A stretch of DNA of 64,000 bases from a virus. Shown in pieces: positions 1 through 6,865 of this stretch (positions are counted from its first letter, which is position 1; the number at the start of each line of letters is the position of its first letter). The stretch is from positions 1 through 64,000 of IMG/VR virus record IMGVR_UViG_3300046463_000548, one strand, 5' to 3'. The notes beneath the pieces are model-generated. The model was given only the letters and a program-made list of their open reading frames with translations. It was not told the origin of the DNA and searched no databases. The translations under genes were made by a program, and so were the position numbers.

Positions 1-20
1 GGCTCAACAATAAGGCGATC

Positions 21-491
21 ATGGAACTCAATGCAGGCTCCCGGCTGATCGAAGCCGCAACAGAGAAGCGACTTATTGGCGAGTACGTGACGAAGAACGG
101 GGAACCGGCAATCACGATCTATCAGGAAATCAATGATAAGGGTCGTGTTCAGTATCGCCCCGACATCATGCACGACAAGTTCAGTTGCCCGCCGTTTCAT
201 GACCGTTCCGACTATCGCGAAGTCTATACGAAGGTTACTGAGGAACTGAAGCGCAAGCGCGGCTGGAAGGCAGTCAAGCCGCTGCCCGAACACGAGCCGT
301 CAACGCACGTGGAGCCCACACGCTACGAATTCCACGTAGAGTTTCTGGACGAGAATGGGCGTTCGGGCAAGCTCGATCACGAGGTGAAGGCCCGTAATCG
401 TTTTGATGCCTTCACCGAATTGCTTCAGGGACTGAAACGCAGCGGTGGTATGGACGTGGTGCACCGCATCACCTGCACCGAGCACAAATAG
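21..491 (+). CDS. motif-tagged small protein 1 (unknown function)
   Basis: A 156-residue protein, first of ten adjacent genes sharing an N-terminal tag; here the tag reads MELNAGSRLIEAA. The body has two parts: residues 15-85, charged and containing a Ser-Cys-Pro-Pro stretch, and residues 100-156, which look like a small alpha/beta domain (YEFHVEFLDENG, then a basic helix). I do not recognise a family. The ATG is chosen because the tag starts there and AAGGCG lies just upstream. The end of an upstream gene (stop at 11-13) lies 7 bases before it. The tag suggests shared targeting or processing with its neighbours; that is inference. Confidence 0.8.
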   Translation: MELNAGSRLIEAATEKRLIGEYVTKNGEPAITIYQEINDKGRVQYRPDIMHDKFSCPPFHDRSDYREVYTKVTEELKRKRGWKAVKPLPEHEPSTHVEPTRYEFHVEFLDENGRSGKLDHEVKARNRFDAFTELLQGLKRSGGMDVVHRITCTEHK

Positions 492-499
492 AGGAAATC

Positions 500-811
500 A
501 TGAGCATCAAGATCAATGCTGCTGCGCGTCTGCTCGGTGCTTGGGATTTGTTCGAAGAGGTCAAACGCAAGAAGGCCGCGCGTGAATCACTAGCCGACAA
601 GCTGGTAAAGGAGTACGGCACGCACGGCTCTGTGGCGTTCAATCACCCTAGTGGACGTACGGCACTCGCCGGTCCTGATGCGTCGAAGCATGGTGGGTAC
701 CGTATCACCTGGTTCGATCATAGTGGACACCCAATCGGCCACGGCGAAAGACCAAACCTGCGTGAGGCTATCCTTGAGGCACTCAAGGAAGGATTCACAC
801 CCCAACATTAA
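500..811 (+). CDS. motif-tagged small protein 2 (unknown function)
   Basis: A 103-residue protein beginning MSIKINAAARLLGA, the tag shifted by two residues. A lysine-rich helix follows (residues 18-38), then a compact beta-rich part with YRITWFDHSGHPIG and a C-terminal helix. It starts 8 bases after the previous stop, with GAGGAAATC as ribosome binding site, so it is probably cotranscribed with the genes on both sides. Family not recognised. Confidence 0.8.
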   Translation: MSIKINAAARLLGAWDLFEEVKRKKAARESLADKLVKEYGTHGSVAFNHPSGRTALAGPDASKHGGYRITWFDHSGHPIGHGERPNLREAILEALKEGFTPQH

Positions 812-821
812 AGGAATTGTC

Positions 822-1142
822 ATGAACACGAAAATCAACGCAGCACAACGACTCACCGCCGCAGAGGATCACGTCGAAGCAATCAAGCAACTGGTCACCG
901 GCTACTTCGGTCCCAAGCACGTCGCAGGCGTTGAAGCAACCCACGGAACCGTGGTCACGGTGTATCTGAAAATGGGTGTGACCGTGAACGATCTGCAATG
1001 GCTTCTCCGGGAGTGCGGTGCACATACAGCCGGTGGAGTCGAAGTCCGACCGTCGCAACATTCAGGCACGGTTGCGATACTGGTGGATGCCGCGCACTAT
1101 CAGGCACCGAAGCACAACACGGGCCGCGAAGACCATCCTTAA
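822..1142 (+). CDS. motif-tagged small protein 3 (unknown function)
   Basis: A 106-residue protein beginning MNTKINAAQRLTAAE. The reading frame is open upstream to 651, but the ATG at 822 has AAAGGA in front and restores the tag to the N-terminus, so it is the preferred start. The body alternates strands and helices (VVTVYLKMGVTVNDLQWLL, then TVAILVDAAHY), a ferredoxin-like pattern. No family recognised. Confidence 0.78.
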   Translation: MNTKINAAQRLTAAEDHVEAIKQLVTGYFGPKHVAGVEATHGTVVTVYLKMGVTVNDLQWLLRECGAHTAGGVEVRPSQHSGTVAILVDAAHYQAPKHNTGREDHP

Positions 1143-1155
1143 TTCGGGGCTAGCC

Positions 1156-1440
1156 ATGGAACTTAATGCGAGCACGCGATTGTACGCGGCAAACCTCACA
1201 GAGAAGGCAGCGGAATTCCGCGCACTGTTGAAACAGAAGGGTCTCAAGGTGCGGACCCGCGTCGCACCGGGTGGCGGTCAGGTGCAGGTGATCGCGCCGT
1301 CCTACGCAGAGCCGTTCACCGACGAGCAGAAGCTGACCATCAACCAGTTGGCCGTAGACCTCGGATATGTTGGTGTTAGGGGCACTCCTATCAACGTGCA
1401 CGGTGGCGATTCCCATCAACTCAATTTCTATCCGGGCTGA
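1156..1440 (+). CDS. motif-tagged small protein 4 (unknown function)
   Basis: A 94-residue protein beginning MELNASTRLYAA. The frame is open upstream to 1018, overlapping gene 3, but the tag and a GGGG-containing leader place the start at 1156. The body predicts helix-strand-strand-helix-strand (FRALLKQKGLKV, GGQVQVIAP, DEQKLTINQLAVDLGY), a small alpha/beta fold. Function unknown. Confidence 0.78.
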   Translation: MELNASTRLYAANLTEKAAEFRALLKQKGLKVRTRVAPGGGQVQVIAPSYAEPFTDEQKLTINQLAVDLGYVGVRGTPINVHGGDSHQLNFYPG

Positions 1441-1448
1441 GTAACCAC

Positions 1449-1910
1449 ATGTCACCACTCGAAAACGTAAAGCGCCTGTATCTCGATTATCTCAATGCAG
1501 GGTTCAAGAAGGACGTGATCGCGCGAAAGCTGAAAAGTCAGTTTCCGGGTGCGAAGTTCACGTTCAAGGGTGCAACGCTGTACGTTGCATTTGGCCTCAA
1601 TCCGGAGCAGAAGGTGTTAGGTATGGAACTCAACGCAGCGCAGCGCTTGCAAGTCACAGCCTCCGACTACCATAAGCTGAAAGAACTCGCGAAAAAGTTC
1701 GAGCAGCAATTGAAGAAGGAGGGCGCTCCGGGCGTAGAAGTGACGTTCATCAGCGATGATGAAATCAACATCTTCAGCGAAGACAAGCACGCATTTGACA
1801 AGGCGAAGCAAGTCCTCAAGAAGGTGCCGGGTCTAACCTTCAGCAAGGAAGACGTGGACAACGATCCGGACTTTGACGGCCCGCAATATCACGCCTGGTA
1901 CAAGTTCTGA
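1449..1910 (+). CDS. motif-tagged protein 5 with internal tag (possible two-part protein)
   Basis: The frame encodes 153 residues from the ATG at 1449, but the family tag MELNAAQRLQVTA is internal, at residues 59-71 (codon at 1623). The first 58 residues (MSPLENVKRLYLDYL, then KFTFKGATLYVAFG) resemble a real small domain. The part after the tag has a lysine-rich helix and a strand-helix unit (VEVTFISDDEINIF). Either this is a 153-residue precursor whose tag marks an internal processing point, or translation begins at 1623 (AGGT directly upstream) and the upstream segment is a fused relic. Both starts are plausible. Confidence 0.65.
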   Translation: MSPLENVKRLYLDYLNAGFKKDVIARKLKSQFPGAKFTFKGATLYVAFGLNPEQKVLGMELNAAQRLQVTASDYHKLKELAKKFEQQLKKEGAPGVEVTFISDDEINIFSEDKHAFDKAKQVLKKVPGLTFSKEDVDNDPDFDGPQYHAWYKF

Positions 1911-1914
1911 TCAC

Positions 1915-1942
1915 TTGCACAATACGTCAATAGGAGTAAAAT
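1915..1942 (+). promoter_or_regulatory. sigma70-type promoter, inverted 16-bp element
   Basis: TTGCAC (1915-1920), a 16-base spacer and TAAAAT (1937-1942). The -35 region is the recurrent element in inverted orientation (TTGCACAATACGTCAA). It precedes the gene at 1979, so the tag cluster has an internal promoter. Confidence 0.7.
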
Positions 1943-1978
1943 ACTTCTGTTGACGGATAATTCATTGCGGAGAAGAAA

Positions 1979-2263
1979 ATGGAACTAAACGCAGCGCAAC
2001 GTCTGGTTGCTTCCGATGAAGGTGTTGCAGACCGCGCTTACACAGAAAAGAAGATCATGGACGGCACGTACAAGATCGTTGAGGGCAGGGGCCAGCGGTG
2101 GATGGCCGCACAAGTGCCGAATGGTCGTTTCGTCGTGCTCGACATGGAACGTGAAGGAAGCAATCTCTTGGCCACGGGTCTGGATCGCGATGCTGCAGTG
2201 AGTGCCGTCAAGATCGCAAACAAGACCGGCCAGTGGCACCCGACCCTGACGATGAAGCGTTGA
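1979..2263 (+). CDS. motif-tagged small protein 6 (unknown function)
   Basis: A 94-residue protein with the cleanest form of the tag, MELNAAQRLVAS. The body is a predicted beta-rich domain (YKIVEGRGQRWMAAQV, RFVVLDMEREGSNLLATGLD) ending in a helix. It is the first gene after the promoter at 1915 and is preceded by GGAGAAGAAA. Family not recognised. Confidence 0.82.
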   Translation: MELNAAQRLVASDEGVADRAYTEKKIMDGTYKIVEGRGQRWMAAQVPNGRFVVLDMEREGSNLLATGLDRDAAVSAVKIANKTGQWHPTLTMKR

Positions 2264-2273
2264 GGTAAAGGAT

Positions 2274-2465
2274 ATGGAACTCAACGCAGCCACACGACTG
2301 CTTGCACTGAGCTATGACGGCAACATCGGAATGATGGAGATGGTCAAGTTCTATAAGGTGGCGACACCGGAGCAGAAGAGCCTGATGCAATCCTTCCTCA
2401 GTAGCAAACAGTTTGCCAAGGGTTGGGAACTGCTCCAGGACGTGACCGGTGTCAAACTCAAATAA
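2274..2465 (+). CDS. motif-tagged small protein 7 (unknown function)
   Basis: A 63-residue protein, MELNAATRLLA followed by a mainly helical body (MMEMVKFYKVATPEQKSLMQSFLSS). The start lies 10 bases after the previous stop with GAGGTAAAGG upstream. The smallest member of the cluster; the tag is about a sixth of its length. Confidence 0.8.
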   Translation: MELNAATRLLALSYDGNIGMMEMVKFYKVATPEQKSLMQSFLSSKQFAKGWELLQDVTGVKLK

Positions 2466-2486
2466 CCTCAAACACTGTACCAATCT

Positions 2487-2762
2487 ATGACGACACTTAA
2501 CGCATCATCTCGACTGACTGCGGGTGCCCCTCACGACCGGCACCTGGAGAAGATCGTCAACGCGATCAACCACAGCGGCATCAAGGCCGCACACATCAAT
2601 TCGGAGGGTCAGGAAGTCGTGGTGAGTACCATGAAACCCTTCAACGTTCACATGCTTGGGAAGTTCGCTGAGCAAATGCACGTCGATCCGCAGCACATCA
2701 GCATTGAACTCGGTCACGGTGTCATCGAACTCCGTATTCCTGAGTTCGTAATCGGCAAGTAG
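2487..2762 (+). CDS. motif-tagged small protein 8 (unknown function)
   Basis: A 91-residue protein with tag MTTLNASSRLTAG. The body reads as alternating helices and strands (KIVNAINHSGIKAAHIN, EVVVSTMKPF, FAEQMHVDPQHISIEL, VIELRIPEF), consistent with a small ferredoxin-like fold. The ribosome binding site is weak; the start is set by the tag. Confidence 0.78.
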   Translation: MTTLNASSRLTAGAPHDRHLEKIVNAINHSGIKAAHINSEGQEVVVSTMKPFNVHMLGKFAEQMHVDPQHISIELGHGVIELRIPEFVIGK

Positions 2763-2770
2763 GTAGAAGA

Positions 2771-3022
2771 ATGACGGGACTCAACGCAGCCACCCGCCTC
2801 GTGGCATCCGAGCCACGACTGACGCGTCAGGAACTGTTTAAACGGGCCCGCGATAAGGGGTACAAGGTGACGGATAGGGGAACGCGTGTTTTCGTTACCC
2901 TGAACCGGTACACGTCGCTTGTGTTCTACGAAGACGGTTCGATCTTCTTCGCAGACATGGACCTATCGGCAGCAAAGAAAATCCCGCTGAAAGAAGCCTT
3001 TCGGATTTTGAAACTCCTGTGA
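2771..3022 (+). CDS. motif-tagged small protein 9 (unknown function)
   Basis: An 83-residue protein with tag MTGLNAATRLVAS. The body begins with a basic helix (LTRQELFKRARDKGYKV) followed by strands and a terminal helix, a layout seen in small nucleic-acid-binding domains, though no family is recognised. GTAGAAGA precedes the ATG, 8 bases after the previous stop. Confidence 0.8.
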   Translation: MTGLNAATRLVASEPRLTRQELFKRARDKGYKVTDRGTRVFVTLNRYTSLVFYEDGSIFFADMDLSAAKKIPLKEAFRILKLL

Positions 3023-3029
3023 GAAACCC

Positions 3030-3257
3030 ATGACTGAACTCAACGCAGCCACCCGCCTCGTGGCGACGGAAACCGAAAAGCCAGGTCATGGCGAAGTCGG
3101 CTCGCACGAGTATGAGAACTACGGCAAATACTTTCGTAGAGGTGATCTGGTAAAAGATAACTACGGCAAGTTACATACAGTGCGGGAGCATCGCGGCCCA
3201 CAAGTATTTTTTCAGGACGGGGGCTACGCCCACCCGTCGAAACTGCATCTAGCATGA
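3030..3257 (+). CDS. motif-tagged small protein 10, SH3/KOW-like body
   Basis: A 75-residue protein with tag MTELNAATRLVAT. The C-terminal part (FRRGDLVKDNYGKLHTV, then VFFQDGGYAHPSKL) resembles small SH3- or KOW-like barrels found in phage proteins; this is a resemblance, not a proven family. Last gene of the cluster, followed at once by a terminator. Confidence 0.8.
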   Translation: MTELNAATRLVATETEKPGHGEVGSHEYENYGKYFRRGDLVKDNYGKLHTVREHRGPQVFFQDGGYAHPSKLHLA

Positions 3258-3297
3258 AAGAAGCCCCGTTGAGAAATCTTCGGGGCTTTTTTTGTTT
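3258..3297 (+). terminator. rho-independent terminator after the tagged cluster
   Basis: Hairpin with arms AAGCCCCG and CGGGGCTT around a roughly 12-base loop, followed by a run of seven or more T. It closes the first transcription unit. Confidence 0.9.
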
Positions 3298-3304
3298 CTG
3301 GTGC

Positions 3305-3332
3305 TTGCACAAATCGTCAATACCTGTATAAT
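3305..3332 (+). promoter_or_regulatory. sigma70-type promoter, inverted 16-bp element
   Basis: TTGCAC (3305-3310), 16-base spacer, TATAAT (3327-3332). The element appears as TTGCACAAATCGTCAA. The leader contains TGTTGGATTCGAAACGAACC, nearly repeated after the promoter at 5368. Confidence 0.8.
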
Positions 3333-3369
3333 TGGTCATGTTGGATTCGAAACGAACCAGGAGCAGGAA

Positions 3370-3645
3370 ATGAACGACCTTGACATCATGCTTGAAGTGA
3401 ACACGATGACACAGGCAAAGACCGCACGGCTCACCGCTGACTTCACGCGAGCAGCGGGCGCGGCACCCATTCTCATGAACGTACGGATGATCAGCCCCGC
3501 TCTCGATATGACGGTCGGCTTTGATTCTGAACTCGCAGCCTTCAAGCTCGCATACTACTTTCGCGAACACGCTCAATCCCGCGTTCGCGTGGAGGAAGCG
3601 AGCGTACCAGGCGTTTTTCTCGTGATTCTGACTCCGAAGGCTTAA
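3370..3645 (+). CDS. small accessory protein, unknown
   Basis: A 91-residue protein starting at the ATG at 3370 behind AGGAGCAGGAA; the frame is open further upstream but that part is leader. The body has a serine/alanine-rich middle and a C-terminal helix-strand unit (ELAAFKLAYYFREH, PGVFLVILTPKA). First gene of its transcript. Function unknown. Confidence 0.72.
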   Translation: MNDLDIMLEVNTMTQAKTARLTADFTRAAGAAPILMNVRMISPALDMTVGFDSELAAFKLAYYFREHAQSRVRVEEASVPGVFLVILTPKA

Positions 3646-3649
3646 AACA

Positions 3650-4009
3650 ATGAACAGCGAACGAATTGCGCAGATCGCGCGTGAACTCAAACCCGCTTAC
3701 GAGCCGGTGCTCGCTGCGTGGCGTGCTATCGACTCGAACGCGGGCTCAGGCGTCGAGCAGATGCAGGCGCTCGCTAACGCGTGCGCAGCGTACAACGCGA
3801 AGTATCTGGAGCAAGTGCCGGTGCTCGCGTCGGTTACGCCCAACAGCGAGCAGACGTTGCGCCAGGCGTTCTACCCGAAGGACGAATATTCGACGTACCC
3901 AACGCCTGAATTTCTGATGAACGTCGCGAATTACAACTCGTTCAACGACAAGCTCTGGCGCAAGGGTTCGGGATTCCTCCGCGAACCGTCGAACAACTTC
4001 ACTTTCTAG
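3650..4009 (+). CDS. small accessory protein, unknown
   Basis: A 119-residue protein, helical in its first half (IAQIARELKPAYEPVLAAWRAID) and rich in Tyr, Asn and Phe near the end. It follows the previous gene by 4 bases. No motif recognised. Confidence 0.72.
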   Translation: MNSERIAQIARELKPAYEPVLAAWRAIDSNAGSGVEQMQALANACAAYNAKYLEQVPVLASVTPNSEQTLRQAFYPKDEYSTYPTPEFLMNVANYNSFNDKLWRKGSGFLREPSNNFTF

Positions 4010-4017
4010 GGAGCTTT

Positions 4018-4215
4018 ATGGGCATACGGGCAAACAAGAATTCACCGCTGACCGTCCCAGAAGGGTACCGTGTGTATCAAACACTGGTAGGAACATGGCG
4101 ATGGTCGAAGGGCGTGTTCGGCACCTCAAACTGGACTGATGGCGAGAATCTCCCGAACGAAGATGCGGCCATCCGCGACGCAATTCGAGATGCGTCGGCC
4201 AAAGATACTTATTGA
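4018..4215 (+). CDS. small accessory protein, unknown
   Basis: A 65-residue protein beginning MGIRANKNSPLTVPEGYRVYQ, with several tryptophans (TWRWSKGVFGTSNW). Its stop codon lies inside the -35 box of the next promoter, so transcription units are packed without a gap. Function unknown. Confidence 0.68.
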   Translation: MGIRANKNSPLTVPEGYRVYQTLVGTWRWSKGVFGTSNWTDGENLPNEDAAIRDAIRDASAKDTY

Positions 4216-4239
4216 CGTTTTGTGCCGCCCCCGTATAAT
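4212..4239 (+). promoter_or_regulatory. sigma70-type promoter with the 16-bp element
   Basis: TTGACG (4212-4217), 16-base spacer beginning TTTTGTGC, TATAAT (4234-4239). The transcribed leader has CTTGTGGTTGAGAC, repeated after the promoter at 7696. Confidence 0.85.
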
Positions 4240-4279
4240 GAGTCTTGTGGTTGAGACGAAAACGATACGGGGGTTTGAT

Positions 4280-4522
4280 ATGAACGCAGCGCAACTGTTC
4301 CAGGACATCGAGACTGGTGCTCTCACGGAGGTGGTGGAAGCAGCAAACACCTTCTACCATGAAGTACGCGGACTGAACGCGCGTCAACAGTTCTTCATCT
4401 ACCCGGACGGCCTTATTTACGCGCTCACCTGCTGTGATGCCAGCTATGAGGTCGTGCGGCTGGTGGACGATAATGAAGCGATTTTCATGCATCGCTACCC
4501 GCAATATTTCGAACAGGTCTGA
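4280..4522 (+). CDS. small accessory protein, unknown
   Basis: An 80-residue protein from the ATG at 4280 (GGGGGTTTGAT upstream), beginning MNAAQLFQDIETGAL, which only faintly recalls the N-terminal tag and lacks the R-L pair. The rest is a compact alpha/beta stretch (FFIYPDGLIYALTCC, YEVVRLVDDNEAIF). Function unknown. Confidence 0.7.
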   Translation: MNAAQLFQDIETGALTEVVEAANTFYHEVRGLNARQQFFIYPDGLIYALTCCDASYEVVRLVDDNEAIFMHRYPQYFEQV

Positions 4523-4524
4523 TC

Positions 4525-4740
4525 ATGACAAAGTATTTTGTTGAGAACGAAAACACGCTGGTCTATCTGATTGAAAACGGTAGCTATGGCATTCTTCGCG
4601 GCAGTGTACTGCGAGGCGGCCGTAACGATCTGGATGGCTGGTTTCCTGGCGCATGCGTCGGTGCTTTGCGCCCTGCAACGCGGGGGGATTTCGACACGTA
4701 CCGCGTGATGCTTCCACGCGATTTCGTAGACCCTGCGTGA
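4525..4740 (+). CDS. small accessory protein, unknown
   Basis: A 71-residue protein that looks like a small beta barrel (MTKYFVENENTLVYLIENGSYGILRG). It follows the previous stop by 2 bases and ends just before another promoter cassette. Confidence 0.68.
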   Translation: MTKYFVENENTLVYLIENGSYGILRGSVLRGGRNDLDGWFPGACVGALRPATRGDFDTYRVMLPRDFVDPA

Positions 4741-4748
4741 GATAGTTG

Positions 4749-4776
4749 TTGACGTTTTGTGCAGAAGGAGTACAAT
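4749..4776 (+). promoter_or_regulatory. sigma70-type promoter with the 16-bp element
   Basis: TTGACG (4749-4754), 16-base spacer with TTTTGTGC, TACAAT (4771-4776). It drives the toxin-antitoxin pair. The leader contains the inverted repeat ATCGTTTCT / AGAAACGAT just before the start codon, a possible operator or translational control hairpin. Confidence 0.82.
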
Positions 4777-4805
4777 CGTTTCTGTGACTGGGAGAAACGA
4801 TTGTG

Positions 4806-5090
4806 ATGACCTTGACTGTTACTGCTGAGTTTGATGCCTGGCTCCTTCGGGTGCGGGATCGGCAAGCGGCGATGGCTGTGGTCGGTCGGCTCAACAGGGC
4901 ACGGGCAGGAAACCTCGGTTTGTGGAGAGGTGTTGGTGGTGGCGTGGCTGAAATGAAGATCGACATCGGCCAAGGCTACCGGGTTTATTTCGTGCAACGT
5001 GGCGAACAGGTTTTCGTGCTTTGCGGTGGCAACAAGGCTACCCAAGCAGCAGACATTCGGCGGGCTCAAGTGCTCGCGCGTGAGGTGTGA
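4806..5090 (+). CDS. RelE/HigB-like toxin (addiction module killer protein)
   Basis: A 94-residue protein matching the killer-protein type of the RelE/ParE superfamily: an early helix pair (FDAWLLRVRDRQAAMAVVGRLNRARAGN), then the strand block DIGQGYRVYFVQRG and VFVLCGGNKATQAADIRRA, the family's usual C-terminal signature. Members act as mRNA interferases or growth inhibitors. The gene order, toxin first and a dedicated antidote 7-10 bases downstream, is typical. The ATG at 4806 is preferred over the GTG at 4803. It probably stabilises the element in its host or modulates host translation. Confidence 0.85.
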   Translation: MTLTVTAEFDAWLLRVRDRQAAMAVVGRLNRARAGNLGLWRGVGGGVAEMKIDIGQGYRVYFVQRGEQVFVLCGGNKATQAADIRRAQVLAREV

Positions 5091-5100
5091 GGTGGAGATG

Positions 5101-5364
5101 ATGGAATTCGACGCTGCTAGATACTTGAATGACGAGAACGATTGCCGTCTCTACCTCAATCAAGCTTTGGAGAACGGTGATCCACTCGAAATTCAAACGG
5201 CACTCGCGGATATTGCGCGGGCACAATGCACCAAGGCAAACATTGACAGCGCGGTGCAGCAGGCGCTCGCTCAGGGCGCTGCAGACTTCACGACCGTCAT
5301 AGCCGTGATCAACGCATTAGGCATGCGACTCACGGTCCAAGAGAATGCGAGCAAGGAAGAATAG
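5101..5364 (+). CDS. antidote protein of the RelE/HigB-like module
   Basis: An 87-residue protein whose N-terminal half matches addiction-module antidotes (FDAARYLNDENDCRLYLNQALENGD, then ADIARAQ) and whose end keeps the family pattern FTTVIAVINALGMRLTV. The middle, where relatives carry a helix-turn-helix with an SREALY-like recognition helix, reads CTKANIDSAVQQALAQG and lacks that signature, so DNA binding may be weak or altered. ATG codons at 5098 and 5101 are both possible. It presumably neutralises the protein encoded just upstream. Confidence 0.78.
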   Translation: MEFDAARYLNDENDCRLYLNQALENGDPLEIQTALADIARAQCTKANIDSAVQQALAQGAADFTTVIAVINALGMRLTVQENASKEE

Positions 5365-5367
5365 TTG

Positions 5368-5396
5368 TTGACGGTTTGTGCGTCGATCTGTACAAT
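5368..5396 (+). promoter_or_regulatory. sigma70-type promoter with the 16-bp element
   Basis: TTGACG (5368-5373), 17-base spacer starting GTTTGTGC, TACAAT (5391-5396), followed by the leader TTCTGTTGGATGTGAAACG. Confidence 0.82.
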
Positions 5397-5433
5397 GGGT
5401 TCTGTTGGATGTGAAACGAACCAGGAGAAGAAA

Positions 5434-5634
5434 ATGAGCCAGCAGCAAAAGCCGATGAGCAAGAGCGCGATCCTCCGGGGCCTTCGGGTTCAAGAACGTG
5501 AGAACGGTTACTTCCACGTCGAGATTGGTGCGGGCGCTACCTACAAGAGCTATGGCCTGAGCCTGAGCGAAAAGGGCGCGCGTGAACTCCGGACAACGAT
5601 CCGCAAGCAACCTGGCCAATTCGGCATCCAGTAA
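5434..5634 (+). CDS. small accessory protein, unknown
   Basis: A 66-residue basic protein from the ATG at 5434 (CAGGAGAAGAAA upstream). The core ILRGLRVQERENGYFHVEIG and a glycine-rich beta pair suggest a small barrel. Function unknown. Confidence 0.7.
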   Translation: MSQQQKPMSKSAILRGLRVQERENGYFHVEIGAGATYKSYGLSLSEKGARELRTTIRKQPGQFGIQ

Positions 5635-5668
5635 AACGCCAAATAACAGAATTCCTAAGGGGTAGATC

Positions 5669-6022
5669 ATGGGTTTGACCATTAATGTTTATCGCAATGC
5701 CGGTCGGGGCGGGGATTGCACGCTCGGCGGAATCTCCAGCCGCTTCACCACGTTGTGCGTTGTGAATGTTGGCGGCCCTTTCGAACCGGACGACGAGTGT
5801 CCCCCTGTCATCCTGGACGTTCGGAAGATCAGCGGTCAAAGCGTCCTGCGCCTCATACCTGCCGAGAAGGTTGGCGATACCTACGCGCCGGTCAAGTCGT
5901 CGGTCATGATGGGCGGCAACTACGGTGCAACGTCCGACTCCCGTTTTTCCGAGAAGTGCGAACAACTGACAGGCCACATGTTTTACGGTGCTGTCGCCAT
6001 TCACGACCGGATTGAATCGTGA
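5669..6022 (+). CDS. small accessory protein, unknown
   Basis: A 117-residue protein beginning MGLTINVYRNAGRGGDCTLGG, predominantly beta with several glycines and four cysteines. AAGGGGTAGATC precedes the ATG. Its end overlaps the next start by 4 bases, indicating translational coupling. The fold may be a phage-specific single domain; no relative recognised. Confidence 0.74.
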   Translation: MGLTINVYRNAGRGGDCTLGGISSRFTTLCVVNVGGPFEPDDECPPVILDVRKISGQSVLRLIPAEKVGDTYAPVKSSVMMGGNYGATSDSRFSEKCEQLTGHMFYGAVAIHDRIES

Positions 6023-6249
6023 GCGATGCGCAGATTGAACTGCTGCTCCGTCTGATCCGGGCAGATCAGCAGTACCACGAGAAGAAAGAGGCTGGTGAGC
6101 CAGTCTCTCGTGACTATCGTGGTGTTGAGGTCGGACCGATCAACGGCGTGAATATGCGCACTGCTCAATGGCTGTGCGAACAGGGACTGGCCGAAATGAT
6201 CGATCTGTTCGGCAACGGACGTAGCTGGATTTTTCTGGGGAAATATTGA
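6019..6249 (+). CDS. small accessory protein, unknown
   Basis: A 76-residue protein starting at GTG within the GTGA overlap with the previous stop. A helical first half (IELLLRLIRADQQYHEKKEAG) is followed by a short alpha/beta end (MRTAQWLCEQGLAEMIDLF). Function unknown. Confidence 0.7.
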   Translation: MSDAQIELLLRLIRADQQYHEKKEAGEPVSRDYRGVEVGPINGVNMRTAQWLCEQGLAEMIDLFGNGRSWIFLGKY

Positions 6250-6254
6250 GGACC

Positions 6255-6467
6255 ATGAGCAGCACCGACCTGAAATATAGAAATGCCGCAGACGCGGTCG
6301 ATGCGCTGGATGCGTATCTGGACGCACGTGCGGAGTACGACGCGGCCAAGGCCCAGTGCGAAGAGAATCACGGCGTCGTGATCTACGATGTCATTCACAA
6401 GGAACAGGACGCGAAAGATGACGCGCGTGCGCGTCTGTACTACGCCCTGCGTGCCGTTCAAGGATAA
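6255..6467 (+). CDS. small acidic helical protein, unknown
   Basis: A 70-residue, Ala- and Asp-rich helical protein (AADAVDALDAYLDARAEYDAAKAQ). The ATG at 6255 is preferred to the TTG at 6246 because GAGGACC then serves as its ribosome binding site. Confidence 0.7.
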   Translation: MSSTDLKYRNAADAVDALDAYLDARAEYDAAKAQCEENHGVVIYDVIHKEQDAKDDARARLYYALRAVQG

Positions 6468-6472
6468 GAACC

Positions 6473-6838
6473 ATGGCTGAAGTGATTGGACCCTGCAGCA
6501 CACTGCCTGGCGCGTTGCATAAGGTACCGGCAGGCACGATGTGCGATAAGCATCACGATGTCCCAGCTACGCACCGGGTGCAGGGCGAAACTGATTCGTT
6601 TGGTGCTGAACTGAACGACAAGTGCCAAGCCTGCTACGACAAGTACAGGGCTGCGGTTGATGCGCACAAGGCCGAAGCCGCCACCGGCACCTGTGACTGG
6701 TGCCGAAGCCACGCAACCGATCTGCGCCCGCGCAGAGACTTCGAGGAAGGCATGTACGGGCGCGTGTACGATGTATGCGGGGCATGCGTCAAGAAAGAAA
6801 ATGAGCGGCTCCAAGACGAGCTAGACGACGATTACTGA
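6473..6838 (+). CDS. small zinc-finger-like protein
   Basis: A 121-residue protein with several Cys/His pairs typical of zinc ribbons: MCDKHH near residue 24, CQACY near 51, CDWCRSH near 74 and CGAC near 103. These could bind two zinc ions. The end is acidic. It follows the previous gene by 5 bases and is last before a terminator. A regulatory or protein-binding role is possible but not shown. Confidence 0.74.
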   Translation: MAEVIGPCSTLPGALHKVPAGTMCDKHHDVPATHRVQGETDSFGAELNDKCQACYDKYRAAVDAHKAEAATGTCDWCRSHATDLRPRRDFEEGMYGRVYDVCGACVKKENERLQDELDDDY

Positions 6839-6865
6839 TCAAGAGTTGTACGCGGTAAGCTGCAC

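Noticed and set aside
3040-3690. A 216-residue minus-strand protein
   Set aside because: It covers tag gene 10, a terminator and a promoter, has cysteine- and arginine-rich shadow composition and no ribosome binding site.
4280-4330. An eleventh copy of the N-terminal tag (MNAAQLFQD)
   Set aside because: It lacks the R-L pair and the leading Leu/Ile, so the resemblance is limited to N-A-A.
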